Source of the DNA: Bacillus sp. FSL H8-0547
GTDB taxonomy: Bacteria > Bacillota > Bacilli > Bacillales > Bacillaceae
Direction of reading: 5' to 3'
DNA length: 64,000 bases
Assembly: GCA_038002745.1 (NCBI GenBank)
Contig: JBBODD010000001.1
Span: 310,001 to 374,000 of the forward strand
The notes below the pieces were generated by a model. The model saw nothing but the letters and a program-made list of their open reading frames with translations, had not been told where the DNA came from and did not search any database. The position numbers and the translations under genes were made by a program. Below are positions 16,997 through 25,713 of the stretch, piece after piece (positions within the stretch are counted from its first letter, which is position 1; each line of letters starts with the position of its first letter).

Positions 16997-18445
16997 ATGA
17001 AGACACATAAATTATATATTAATGGTGAATACATCGATTCAACATCAAAGGAAACAATTGAGGTCGTCAATCCGGCGACAGAGGAAGTCATTTCGTCCAT
17101 TTTTGCAGGAACAGAGGAAGATGCAAATAAGGCAATTGAAGCAGCTTTTGAAGCACAGAAGAAATGGGAAAAGGTTCCCTCAGCAGAAAGAGGGAAAATT
17201 GTAAGAGCTCTTGGAGACAGAGTAAAAGACCGCCGCGATACCTTTATAGAGCTGCTGATGGAAGAACAGGGCAAGCCTTATGAACAGGCCAGCGGAGAAA
17301 TCGACACGGCCATTGATTATTTTTACTATATGTCCGAATGGGCAAGGCGAATAGAGGGAGAAATTATCCCAAGCGACCGGGCGAACGAGAACATTCTGAT
17401 GTTCAGAAAGCCGATAGGGGTTGTGGCAGGAATTGTTCCCTGGAACTTCCCGGTCTTTATACTGGCAAGAAAGGTCGCAACCGCTCTGATTACAGGATGC
17501 TCAATCGTCCTTAAGCCAAGTCAGCAGACACCAAATACGGCGGCAGAATTCACAAAAATCATCGATGAAATGAAGGATATTCCGACGGGAGTATATAATT
17601 TCATCACCGGTAAAGGTTCAACAATCGGCAATGTGATGGCCTCCCACCCGAAAGTCGGCATCATTACCATGACAGGAAGTGTAAAAGCAGGAACAAAGGT
17701 GATGGAAGCCGCTGCTAAAAACATTACCAAGGTCAACCTTGAGCTTGGAGGAAAAGCACCTGCCATCGTTACGAAGCATGCCAATTTGGATACTGCCGTT
17801 AAGAGCATCAAAACATCGAGAATCACAAATTCCGGACAGGCCTGCACAAATGCTGAACGTGTGTATGTTCATGAAGACGTAGCTGAGGAATTCATTGAGA
17901 AGATGACGCAGGCAATGAAGGATACGAAGGTTGGAATGCCTTCAGACAGGGAGTCTGAAATGGGACCTCTCGTCAGTATGGATCGTCTGGAAACGGTAGA
18001 AAAAATGGTTCAGAACGCTGTTGCGGCAGGTGCTAAAATTCTTACAGGCGGCAAACGGGCAGAGATGACTTCAGGTTTCTTTTATGAACCTACAGTCATT
18101 ACGAACGTGAGTCAGGACTCAGAAATCATTCAGGAAGAGATCTTCGGTCCGGTGCTCCCGATTATGACCTACAAAACCCTTGATGAAGCCATTGAGCTTG
18201 CAAATGATTCAGATTTTGGTCTTTCATCTTCCATCTATACAGATAATGTCCATGAAGCCATGCGGGCTGCCAATGAACTGAAGTTCGGCGAGACCTTCAT
18301 AAACCGTGAAAATTTCGAAGCCATTCAAGGCTATCATGCCGGCCTACGCAAATCAGGGCTTGGCGGAGCTGACGGCAAACACGGGATTGAGGACTTTACC
18401 GTCACACACGCTGTTTACATGCAGTATGACGACAAAAAAGCATAA
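16997..18445 (+). CDS. NAD-dependent aldehyde dehydrogenase, AldA-like (lactaldehyde/glycolaldehyde)
   Basis: A 482-residue class of ALDH. The cofactor motif is GVVAGIVPWNFPVF with the Asn at the oxyanion hole, then MTGSVKAG (Rossmann GSxxxG), the general-base Glu in LELGGKAP (about 248) and the nucleophile Cys in NSGQACTNAERV (about 282). The EEIFGPVLP and GETFINRENFEA segments match E. coli AldA strikingly, including the NRENFEA stretch, so lactaldehyde or glycolaldehyde is the likely substrate. AGAAGGAGG precedes the ATG. It is monocistronic with its own terminator and is divergent from terD. Confidence 0.85.
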   Translation: MKTHKLYINGEYIDSTSKETIEVVNPATEEVISSIFAGTEEDANKAIEAAFEAQKKWEKVPSAERGKIVRALGDRVKDRRDTFIELLMEEQGKPYEQASGEIDTAIDYFYYMSEWARRIEGEIIPSDRANENILMFRKPIGVVAGIVPWNFPVFILARKVATALITGCSIVLKPSQQTPNTAAEFTKIIDEMKDIPTGVYNFITGKGSTIGNVMASHPKVGIITMTGSVKAGTKVMEAAAKNITKVNLELGGKAPAIVTKHANLDTAVKSIKTSRITNSGQACTNAERVYVHEDVAEEFIEKMTQAMKDTKVGMPSDRESEMGPLVSMDRLETVEKMVQNAVAAGAKILTGGKRAEMTSGFFYEPTVITNVSQDSEIIQEEIFGPVLPIMTYKTLDEAIELANDSDFGLSSSIYTDNVHEAMRAANELKFGETFINRENFEAIQGYHAGLRKSGLGGADGKHGIEDFTVTHAVYMQYDDKKA

Positions 18446-18482
18446 CAAAAAAACGTTCAGGCAATTGCCTGGACGTTTTTTC
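18446..18482 (+). terminator. Terminator of the aldehyde dehydrogenase gene
   Basis: Stem AACGTTCAGGC / GCCTGGACGTT (one G-T pair) with loop AATT is followed by a T run, starting at the stop codon. Confidence 0.85.
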
Positions 18483-18530
18483 ATAATTCCTCCCCCATTC
18501 GAGCATGATGAATAACAGGAGGGATTTTTT

Positions 18531-18998
18531 GTGACTTATTCAAAACCGATCAGAATCATCATTCTTATTCTCTCATGGGGAAGCCTGTTTTTATTAAAGC
18601 CAGCTTCTATCCTTCGCTTTTCTCCTGCCTCTTTTCTGGTCTCATTGCTTTTGGCAGTTGAGACAATGATTGCAGGACCTTATCAGCTGTGGACAATTAA
18701 AGGCGGCAGAAAGAACCGCTTATGGGGAGATCTGAGCTTTATATTCGGCCCGTTCATTTCAGGAACCCTCTGGATATTCCACCTTACATACGGAAGATTT
18801 TGGAGGTTTATGCTGCTCAATGCGGCCATGGATTTCCTATTGGCCTATCCTCTGACTTACCTTTTCGAAAAAACAGGTTTATATAAGCTTAAGAAATTAA
18901 ATAAGCACAGCCTCTTTGCACTTTCCGTTTCCTATGCTGCTCTGAATTATGGCTATCAGAAGATACTGGAAGGAAGTTTTAAAAAAGAATCATCATAG
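18531..18998 (+). CDS. Polytopic membrane protein, unknown function
   Basis: A 155-residue protein with about four hydrophobic helices (roughly residues 8-24, 31-50, 70-88, 95-115) and a basic C-terminal tail (KKLNKHS, KKESS). The GTG start has AGGAGG eight bases upstream. I do not recognise the family; WTIKGGRKNRLWGD and the YPLTYLFEKTGLYKLKK segment are the most distinctive parts. It is probably its own transcription unit after the ALDH terminator. Confidence 0.65.
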   Translation: MTYSKPIRIIILILSWGSLFLLKPASILRFSPASFLVSLLLAVETMIAGPYQLWTIKGGRKNRLWGDLSFIFGPFISGTLWIFHLTYGRFWRFMLLNAAMDFLLAYPLTYLFEKTGLYKLKKLNKHSLFALSVSYAALNYGYQKILEGSFKKESS

Positions 18999-19076
18999 GG
19001 ACTTGGACAAAACATGTTATTTAGAATAGTCGGGAAGTTCAATTGAAGAAACGTAAAAACGATGCTGCTTTACGGC

Positions 19077-19171
19077 ATGGCGCCACTAATCCGAGTGATG
19101 CCGCTAATGAGGTTCTTTTTTTAAAAAAATGCGCCACTCTCCCTAATCACGCCACTATTTAGGTTTCTTTT
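19077..19171. repeat. Imperfect ~52-bp direct repeat (two copies)
   Basis: Two related segments starting near 19077 and 19129 share GCGCCACT, then a short variable part, GCC(A/G)CTA and AGGTT(T)C followed by a T-rich end. The copies are diverged. No coding potential is seen in the 306-base gap between the membrane protein and the TspO-like gene apart from this repeat and the terminator that follows. Confidence 0.5.
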
Positions 19172-19230
19172 CCGATAAAAGTGACAGCTCTATCCCGATT
19201 GATGCGTCTTTTTCTAATCCTTTAATATAA

Positions 19231-19268
19231 AAAAACACCGAACCAGTATACCCTGGTTCGGTGTTTTT
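19231..19268. terminator. Strong bidirectional terminator
   Basis: A perfect 16-bp stem AAAAACACCGAACCAG / CTGGTTCGGTGTTTTT with a 6-base loop lies downstream of the TspO-like gene and faces both directions. Confidence 0.9.
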
Positions 19269-19304
19269 CATTGCTGAAATTGTTAGGTCTCAGCATCACT
19301 TTCT

Positions 19305-20045
19305 TTATTTCCGAAGCTTCTGAATGAGTTTTAACAGAACAGCCGCTGCAATCACAATCACGGTTATGACAACGGTTCTTTTTATGGCGGCCGGATCCTG
19401 CATAACATATATGGCAATATACGCCCAGATGAAGACAAGCGGATAATAGACATCATCATTTTTAAATGTAAACAAGACGGCCAGCACGGCGCCGACAATC
19501 AGCATAATAACTGCCCAGGCAAGCTCGTTCAAGCCAAGGAATGACTCGATGCCCGCCGTATAAAAGAAAATGAAAAAGTTTACGATTGTTGCAACTGAAA
19601 TCCAACCTAGATAAATCGAAAACGGTGTTCTCATCAGCCATTTCCGTTCTGGAAGACGCTGAATGCGTGTATACACGACAATCAGGGAAATCAGCAGTGC
19701 CAGCATGACAAGCAGCGAGACCGGAAACAGTTCATAATGGAAAGCAAATAGCCATAGGCTGTTAAAGATGCAGCTAAGGAAAAACCAAATGCCAATCTTC
19801 GCATAGTTCATGCGTTCTTCTTCATTCACAAAAAATTGTCTTGCCGTCCAAATTCCAAGCAGCAGGTAAATCAGTCCCCAGATGGAAAATGCATAGCCTG
19901 CAGGCGTGAATAAAACCGGAATACTGTCAGACACTTCAGCTGATGTCTGTCCATTTAGCGGCAGGGCATTTGCGAGATAGTTAACGACAATGACGAGAAC
20001 ATATCCCGCCGCATTCAGAAGGGCAAAACCGGAAAATCTCTTCAT
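19305..20045 (-). CDS. TspO/MBR-related tryptophan-rich membrane protein
   Basis: A 246-residue integral membrane protein with about seven hydrophobic helices. FTPAGYAFSIWGLIYLLLGIW (about residues 45-65) is the TspO-like signature, and there are further W/F-rich helices (NSLWLFAFHYELFPVSLL). Bacterial homologues of this longer kind are annotated as TspO/MBR-related; the ligand is unknown. The ATG at 20045 has AGGAGG seven bases upstream, so the in-frame extension to 20096 is not used. Confidence 0.75.
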   Translation of the reverse strand: MKRFSGFALLNAAGYVLVIVVNYLANALPLNGQTSAEVSDSIPVLFTPAGYAFSIWGLIYLLLGIWTARQFFVNEEERMNYAKIGIWFFLSCIFNSLWLFAFHYELFPVSLLVMLALLISLIVVYTRIQRLPERKWLMRTPFSIYLGWISVATIVNFFIFFYTAGIESFLGLNELAWAVIMLIVGAVLAVLFTFKNDDVYYPLVFIWAYIAIYVMQDPAAIKRTVVITVIVIAAAVLLKLIQKLRK

Positions 20046-20234
20046 GATGACCTCCTCCTTTTCACAATTAGTGTATTTTGCTTGTCTTTTTTTCATACCC
20101 TTTATTAGTCAAATTAAAATAATCAAAACACATTTGGGAATTTTGAACGAGTCATGAGTTTCTTCTGATCATTCATCATGCTTTTGCTCACGCTATCATA
20201 TATCTAAAGCATTACGAGTAAAGGAGAGGGAGAG

Positions 20235-21176
20235 ATGAGAGGACAAGTAAGGCTGCTCCCCCATAAATATGGTCCGATCGTTAAAAATGTGAAAACCAAT
20301 TCAGAAGGTGTTCAAATGATCCAAGCCCCAAAGCTTTGGGAAAAGGGAATCCGCGGAAGGGGCATCACCATCGCAGTGCTCGATACCGGCTGTGACATCA
20401 ATCACCCTGATCTGCGCGGCAATATAGCAGGCGCGCGGAATTTTACGACCGATGACAATGGGGACCAAAACCGGGTGACTGATTACCACGGCCACGGTAC
20501 TCATGTCGCAGGAACAATAGCCGCATCAAAATATGTGGGTGTTGCCCCGCAGGCAAAAATTCTCGTTGTAAAAGTACTCGCAGGAGACACGGGAAGCGGT
20601 GAGTACGACTGGATTGTAAAAGGCATTCTTTACGCCATTGAACAGAAAGTGGATGTTATTTCCATGTCACTTGGAGGACCGTCTGATCATTCTGAGCTTC
20701 GCAAAGCGGTAAAAAAAGCCGCTGCGAATCAGATTTCCATCGTCTGTGCTGCGGGAAATGAAGGAGACCAGGACGGCGGAACATCGGAATATTCTTATCC
20801 AGGCTCATATAATGAAGTGATTTCGGTTGGCTCAGTTGGATTTAACAGGGTGTCTTCCCCTTTTTCCAATTCAAACAATGAACTGGATTTAGTTGCACCG
20901 GGTGAGCGGATTGTTTCTACTATACCCGGAGGTGAATATGCTGCATTCAGCGGGACTTCTATGGCCACCCCGCACGTTTCAGGTGCACTTGCTTTAATAA
21001 AAGAGCTTGAAGAAAAAGAATTTGACAGGACGCTGACTGAAGCTGAAGTTTACGCTCAGCTGATTAAGCGCACGGTTCCGCATGGCAATCCAAAAACGCT
21101 GGAAGGCAATGGGCTGCTCTACTTGACAGCGCCTGACCTGCTCCGCGAAGCCGCCGAAGGAGCTTCAGAAGAATAA
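20235..21176 (+). CDS. isp: Intracellular subtilisin-type serine protease (ISP)
   Basis: A 313-residue S8 peptidase without a signal peptide. The catalytic triad is visible: Asp in AVLDTGCD (about 51), His in YHGHGTHVAG (about 87) and Ser in FSGTSMATPHVSG (about 246). The short N-terminal extension begins RGQVRLLPHKYG, which matches the inhibitory LIPY/F-type propeptide segment of ISPs. That pairing of no signal peptide with the short extension separates it from extracellular subtilisins. In Bacillus such enzymes degrade cytosolic protein in stationary phase. The ATG has AAAGGAGAGG upstream. Confidence 0.92.
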   Translation: MRGQVRLLPHKYGPIVKNVKTNSEGVQMIQAPKLWEKGIRGRGITIAVLDTGCDINHPDLRGNIAGARNFTTDDNGDQNRVTDYHGHGTHVAGTIAASKYVGVAPQAKILVVKVLAGDTGSGEYDWIVKGILYAIEQKVDVISMSLGGPSDHSELRKAVKKAAANQISIVCAAGNEGDQDGGTSEYSYPGSYNEVISVGSVGFNRVSSPFSNSNNELDLVAPGERIVSTIPGGEYAAFSGTSMATPHVSGALALIKELEEKEFDRTLTEAEVYAQLIKRTVPHGNPKTLEGNGLLYLTAPDLLREAAEGASEE

Positions 21177-21178
21177 GA

Positions 21179-21215
21179 AAGAGCCATCATCCGCATAAGA
21201 TGATGGCTCTTTTTG
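21179..21215 (+). terminator. Terminator of the isp gene
   Basis: Stem GAGCCATCATC / GATGATGGCTC with a 7-base loop, followed by TTTTT. It also sits after the convergent regulator gene. Confidence 0.85.
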
Positions 21216-21248
21216 TATGATCTCAAGTACTCATCTGAAAAAATCCGC

Positions 21249-22493
21249 TCAAACAAATTGATTGTTCCTCCTGAACTTCTCTATAAGCGCTTTAGCGAAG
21301 TCATTAGCCTTTATCAAATCGCCCTTTTCCATGTAATAATCAAACAGCAATAAACCGTAATGCTGTGCCGGAAGAACATATCCAAGTTCTTTAAAATGCG
21401 GATAGGCATGATTTTCTATGTACTCATAGTAGGATTCGATTTCCCCGTTTATTTTGAATAGGTGCATCGTAAAGAAATGAATAAAAGTCCGATTGTCGTC
21501 TTTTTCGGCGAGTGACAGACCCTTTTCTGCAAGGGCTGCCAGTTCTTCCTTCTTTGTCAGCCCCTCTTTGGACAGAGCATTCACATATCCTTCAAAAGAA
21601 CCAAGGTAATTGGGATCTCCGGGCTGCCGTTTATCGGCAGATTTTTTGTAGTATTCTGCAGCAGCTGTAAATTCCCCCTGCCTGAGCTGATGATATCCGA
21701 AATTATGGTGCAGCAGCGCCTGCTGATGATCCAGCCCGTAATCTCCTGACATCTCTATGAGACGCTGATATTCTTTGTTTTGAAAAACAGCATCATCTGA
21801 TTGCTCCAGCTGAATCAGCATAAGCATTTCCGTTTCAATTATTCGTGACAGGCTTCTGTTTTCTGTAAAGAACTGCAGGGCTTTACCCGCATAAAAATAC
21901 GCAAGGACATTCGAATGGATGGAATGGTAAGCCAGTGCCAGGTCGTAATAATATTCACGGTTAGAATATTCTGCAAGATTAATTTCTTTTAACACGGCAA
22001 TTGCTTTAAAGTAGTCATTCTGGGCTCTCAAATGATAATTCCCCTGGATATGCAGCAGAAGATTTTGTTCATATGGGGACAGGCCGCTCCAAAGGCGCAT
22101 CTCGTTTAAAAGGGCACCTGCTTCTTCATTTTTAGAAGATGAAAGATAGTATCTGGCTAAAATAAGCGTATATGTACGGTGAAAGTCCTGAATCTGAAGC
22201 AGGCGGCTGCTTTCCAGCTGCTGTTTAACCGCTTCGGTTTTTGAATGGCTTTTGTGGATGATGGCTTCATGCCATTCATTAAGAAGTTTTTTAATCTTAT
22301 GGTAGTTCTCAATTTCTGATTCGATGCTGATCCCAAGCCGCTCGCAGAGCAGTTGAATGGTTTCTTTCGATACCTCTGTCAGCCCGCGTTCTATTTTGCT
22401 GATGTGCGTTGCTGAACAGATTGCATCCCCAAGGTCCTTTTGCTTAATGTTGTAGAGTTCACGGTAAAATTTTATGATTTTCCCTTCCAGCAT
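21249..22493 (-). CDS. XRE HTH-TPR regulator (RNPP-like)
   Basis: A 414-residue protein with an N-terminal XRE helix-turn-helix (about 1-65; KQKDLGDAICSATHISKIERG is the HTH) followed by helical tetratricopeptide-like repeats to the C-terminus. The layout is that of peptide-sensing RNPP regulators (PlcR/NprR type), in which the TPR part binds a secreted oligopeptide. I searched the flanks by eye for a small secreted-peptide gene and saw none, so a peptide ligand is only a possibility. The ATG is at 22493 and no clear cognate target is adjacent. Confidence 0.8.
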   Translation of the reverse strand: MLEGKIIKFYRELYNIKQKDLGDAICSATHISKIERGLTEVSKETIQLLCERLGISIESEIENYHKIKKLLNEWHEAIIHKSHSKTEAVKQQLESSRLLQIQDFHRTYTLILARYYLSSSKNEEAGALLNEMRLWSGLSPYEQNLLLHIQGNYHLRAQNDYFKAIAVLKEINLAEYSNREYYYDLALAYHSIHSNVLAYFYAGKALQFFTENRSLSRIIETEMLMLIQLEQSDDAVFQNKEYQRLIEMSGDYGLDHQQALLHHNFGYHQLRQGEFTAAAEYYKKSADKRQPGDPNYLGSFEGYVNALSKEGLTKKEELAALAEKGLSLAEKDDNRTFIHFFTMHLFKINGEIESYYEYIENHAYPHFKELGYVLPAQHYGLLLFDYYMEKGDLIKANDFAKALIEKFRRNNQFV

Positions 22494-22585
22494 GGTGTGT
22501 CATCCCCCTAAGCATCTCTATAAAATTATTATAACGGCATGCCCAATTGATTGGTTCGTGTTCAGGAAGAATATTTTTTTTGACA

Positions 22586-22620
22586 CCAAAAATACCCCCG
22601 GCAGCCCGGAGGTATTCATT
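22586..22620 (-). terminator. Terminator of the winged-helix gene
   Basis: Minus-strand stem AATACCTCCGG / CCGGGGGTATT (one G-T pair) with a 4-base loop is followed by TTTTT. Confidence 0.75.
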
Positions 22621-22624
22621 TTCA

Positions 22625-23005
22625 TTATTTTGAAAGAACGTGCAGAATCATTTCTGCATCTTTTTCATCCACATTCATTTCATCAGCCAGCTTCAAAGGA
22701 TCTTCTGCAAGGCCGGGCTTTCTTTTCAAAGCATATAAAGCCTGATAGCAAAGGCTTATCGGTGTTTTTTCAATGCGGGTGGTGATAATTCTGCACACAC
22801 CCTGCCTTTCTGTCTGAATGGCCCCAAACTGCTCAAGCTGCTGCATTCTGAGAATAGCGGTCCGCTTTGACAATCCAAGTTCATCCGACAGCTCACTGAT
22901 GTCATATGAGACATTTCCGTCGGCATCCCGATGAACCAGCAAATACCCCAATATCTTTGAATAGATGCCCGATAGATGTACTAATGCTCTCTCATTTATG
23001 TTCAT
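22625..23005 (-). CDS. Winged-helix DNA-binding protein
   Basis: A 126-residue cytoplasmic protein. Residues about 15-75 form a winged helix with VSYDISELSDELGLSKRTAILRMQQLEQFGAI as the HTH and wing, similar to MarR/ArsR-like folds. The C-terminal half (about 80-126) is helical. It may be a transcriptional regulator; the target is unknown. It lies between the XRE-TPR gene and a PTS gene, all on the minus strand but with gaps over 100 bases. Confidence 0.65.
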   Translation of the reverse strand: MNINERALVHLSGIYSKILGYLLVHRDADGNVSYDISELSDELGLSKRTAILRMQQLEQFGAIQTERQGVCRIITTRIEKTPISLCYQALYALKRKPGLAEDPLKLADEMNVDEKDAEMILHVLSK

Positions 23006-23131
23006 TTCTATGCCACCTAATCCAATCTGTTACAATTCAGTATACATATTGTCTTAGGCCCAATGTTTCATATCATCATTTTGTAATATAGTTTTTACCC
23101 GTTTGTTATATATCTGTGAATTTTTAGGAGT

Positions 23132-24542
23132 TTATTTCTTTTCATCGTCAAAATCAATCATCTTATCTGAAAAACCAAACAGCCACGTCAGGACAAATGC
23201 CGCTGCGACTGCAAGAAAATTGACAGCCAGGTACATGATAATCTGGCCATTTAGATACAGCAGGACTCCCGGGATTGCCGTTATCGCCATTCCTGTCGCT
23301 TTAAGGCCTGCAAGAGATGCAGCAAACCCTCCGATGCCGCCTCCGATCAGCGCCATGATAAACGGTTTAATATAGCGGAGGTTCACACCGAAGATGGCAG
23401 GTTCTGTAATTCCAAGCAAAGCAGAAAAAGAAGACGGCAGCGCAATGGCCTTCAGTTTTTTCGACTTGGTTTTCAGGCCTACAGCAAGCGCCGCTCCCCC
23501 CTGCGCAACGACAGAACACGTAATAATCGCATTGTACTGATTGTATCCGAAGCGCTCGAGCAGCTGTATCTCAAGCAGGTTAAACACGTGATGGACGCCT
23601 GTTACAACGATCAGCTGATTTAATGAACCTATGATGAGACCGCTTATGCCAAACGGCCAGTTTAAAATGGCTACTGTGCTGTTCAGGATAACCTCTTCAA
23701 CTGTATGAAAAACAGGTCCTATTATAAAAAGAGAAAGAATGATCATGAATAAAAGCGTTAAAAACGGAGTCAAAATCAAATCAAGCGATTCTCTTGTATG
23801 TTTTCTGATCGATCGCTCAAGTTTTGCTCCTATAAGTCCTGCGATAAATGCAGGTAGGACAGAACCCTGATAGCCAAGAACCGGTATAAAACCGAAAAAT
23901 GTCAGAGCCTCGGCTTTGTCTGCCGCCACATCGTAGGCATTTGGAAGGGCAGGACTTACAAGCATTAAACCAAGCACCATTCCAATGACCGGATTCCCCC
24001 CGAAAACCCTGAACGCAGACCATGCAACGAGTGCTGGAAGAAAAGCAAAGGCTGTATCCGTCAGCACCTCTGAAAACGTAATGACATTTTGCGGAATCTG
24101 TTCAGGTTTCATACCGAAAAAAGCAAGCACCTGCTCCTGGAGGATAAGTCCTCTAATCCCCATAAAAAGCCCTGTAGCAACGAGAATTGGAATGATTGGA
24201 ACAAATACATCCCCGAACGTGCGGACGGCTCTTTGAAACAAGTTGCCGCTTCTTGCTGCTGCCTCTTTCTGTTCAGCCTTTTCAGACCCCGTTACACCAA
24301 GAGCAGCAATCTCTTCATAGATGCGGTTCACCGTGCCTGTTCCGAAAATCAGCTGATATTGCCCTGAATTAAAAAAAGCTCCCTTTACTTTATCAATGGA
24401 CTCCGCTTTTTTTTTGATCGATGCCTTCTTTCCTTTTTACCATTACGCGAAGCCTTGTGGCACAATGCGACACAGATATGATATTTTCACGGCCTCCTAG
24501 TGCCTCGATGACTTCTTCGGCAATTTTCCGGGTGTCTGACAT
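23132..24542 (-). pseudogene. PTS EIIBC, trehalose/sucrose type, with frameshift in an A9 tract
   Basis: Phosphotransferase permease of the TreP/SacP type split by a frameshift. The EIIB part starts at ATG 24542 with AGGAGG upstream and has the phospho-Cys (C27) in SHCATRLRV; after about 46 codons it runs into a stop. If one A is removed from the run of nine A at 24407-24415 (minus strand), reading continues through KKAESIDKVKGAFFNSGQYQ into the EIIC part, giving 469 residues, the normal length. The EIIC part is intact (PALVAWSAFRVFGGNPVIG, GITEPAIFGVNLR). It could be a dead gene, a sequencing error, or slippage at the A tract. No hydrolase gene is adjacent. Confidence 0.8.
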
Positions 24543-24645
24543 GGAATCCTCCTGGATGTATTTGACATACCTGTAATTTCCCTCATTTTATCTTCTTTTA
24601 AACAGAAAAAATAGCTGAAATTTCACTCAAATCAGAAAATAATGA

Positions 24646-24673
24646 TTGTCGAAACAAAATCTTGCGGTATAAT
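24646..24673 (+). promoter_or_regulatory. Sigma-A-type promoter of the ABC importer operon
   Basis: TTGTCG at 24646-24651 and TATAAT at 24668-24673 are separated by 16 bases, about 55 bases before the lipoprotein start. Downstream are short AT-rich repeats (TAAAAGC twice) of unknown role. Confidence 0.6.
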
Positions 24674-24726
24674 TTAATGAATAAAAGCATAAAAGCGTAA
24701 AAGCGAATAAAACGGGGGAATGTCTA

Positions 24727-25701
24727 ATGAACTGGAAAAACATCGGAATGGGAATTGCACTGTCAAGCATGCTGATAGCTGCAGGCTGCGGAAGTAAAGA
24801 AACGGCCGGAAACAGCGGCGAAAAGACTTATCAGGTGGGTGTCACTCAAATTGTCGAGCATCCTTCTCTTGATGCTGCTTTAAAAGGGTTTCAAAAAGCT
24901 CTGAAAGATGAAGGTCTCAAGGTTGACTATGACGTCCAGATTGCAGGCGGCGATCAGAATAATAATCAGACCATTGCAAGCAACTTTGTCGGCGACGGCG
25001 TTGATCTGATTTTTGCCAACTCCACACCAAGTGCTCTAAGCGCACTCAATGCAACAAAAGACATACCGATTGTTTTCACTTCAGTCACGGATCCAATTGG
25101 GGCGGGCCTTGTCGAAAGCTTTGAAAAACCGGGTGCAAACATTACCGGAACGACAGATACTCACCCTGATGCCATTCCAAATACGGTCAAATTTATAGAT
25201 GAAAATGTGGACGGCAATAAGATTGGAATGATCTATAACTCCGGTGAGCAAAATTCGGCAGCTCAAATTGATCTTGTTAAAAAAGCAGCAAAGGGAACAG
25301 ACCTTGAAATTGTTGAAGCATCTGTTTCAACTTCAGCCGAAGTGAAGCAGGCCGCTGAAAGCTTAGTCGGAAAAGTAGATTCTTTCTATATTATTACTGA
25401 TAATACGGTTGTATCCGCGCTGGAGTCTGTTATTTCTGTCGCAGGGGATGAAGACCTGCCCCTGTTTGTCGGGGAGCTTGATTCTGTAGCAAGAGGCGGT
25501 TTTGCAGCTTACGGATTTGACTACGAGGATATTGGATATGAAGCAGGCTTAAAAGCAGCTGACATCCTTAAGGGAGAAAAAGAAGCGGGAGAAATCCCTG
25601 TCGATTACCCGCAGAAGTTAAAACTGCAGGTCAGCAAAAAAGCGGCTGAAGCGATAAATGTTGAAATGAAAGACTTTAAAGACGCTGAATTGATTGATTA
25701 A
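24727..25701 (+). CDS. ABC transporter substrate-binding lipoprotein (PF04392 type)
   Basis: A 324-residue extracellular binding protein. The lipobox LIAAGC sits at about residues 17-22, so the mature protein is tethered at Cys22. The body matches the ABC_sub_bind family (QVGVTQIVEHPSLDAALKGF, DLIFANSTPSALSALNATKDIPIVFTSVTDPIGAGLV, IGMIYNSGEQNS). Members are typically annotated as transporters for amino acids or tryptophan-like compounds, without firm substrate proof. GGGGGA precedes the ATG. It is first in a three-gene operon with the permease and ATPase. Confidence 0.88.
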   Translation: MNWKNIGMGIALSSMLIAAGCGSKETAGNSGEKTYQVGVTQIVEHPSLDAALKGFQKALKDEGLKVDYDVQIAGGDQNNNQTIASNFVGDGVDLIFANSTPSALSALNATKDIPIVFTSVTDPIGAGLVESFEKPGANITGTTDTHPDAIPNTVKFIDENVDGNKIGMIYNSGEQNSAAQIDLVKKAAKGTDLEIVEASVSTSAEVKQAAESLVGKVDSFYIITDNTVVSALESVISVAGDEDLPLFVGELDSVARGGFAAYGFDYEDIGYEAGLKAADILKGEKEAGEIPVDYPQKLKLQVSKKAAEAINVEMKDFKDAELID

Positions 25702-25713
25702 GGAGGACACACC

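Noticed and set aside
24543-24726. T-box or other riboswitch upstream of the ABC importer at 24727.
   Set aside because: The promoter at 24646-24673 leaves only about 50 bases of leader, with no specifier loop or antiterminator features.
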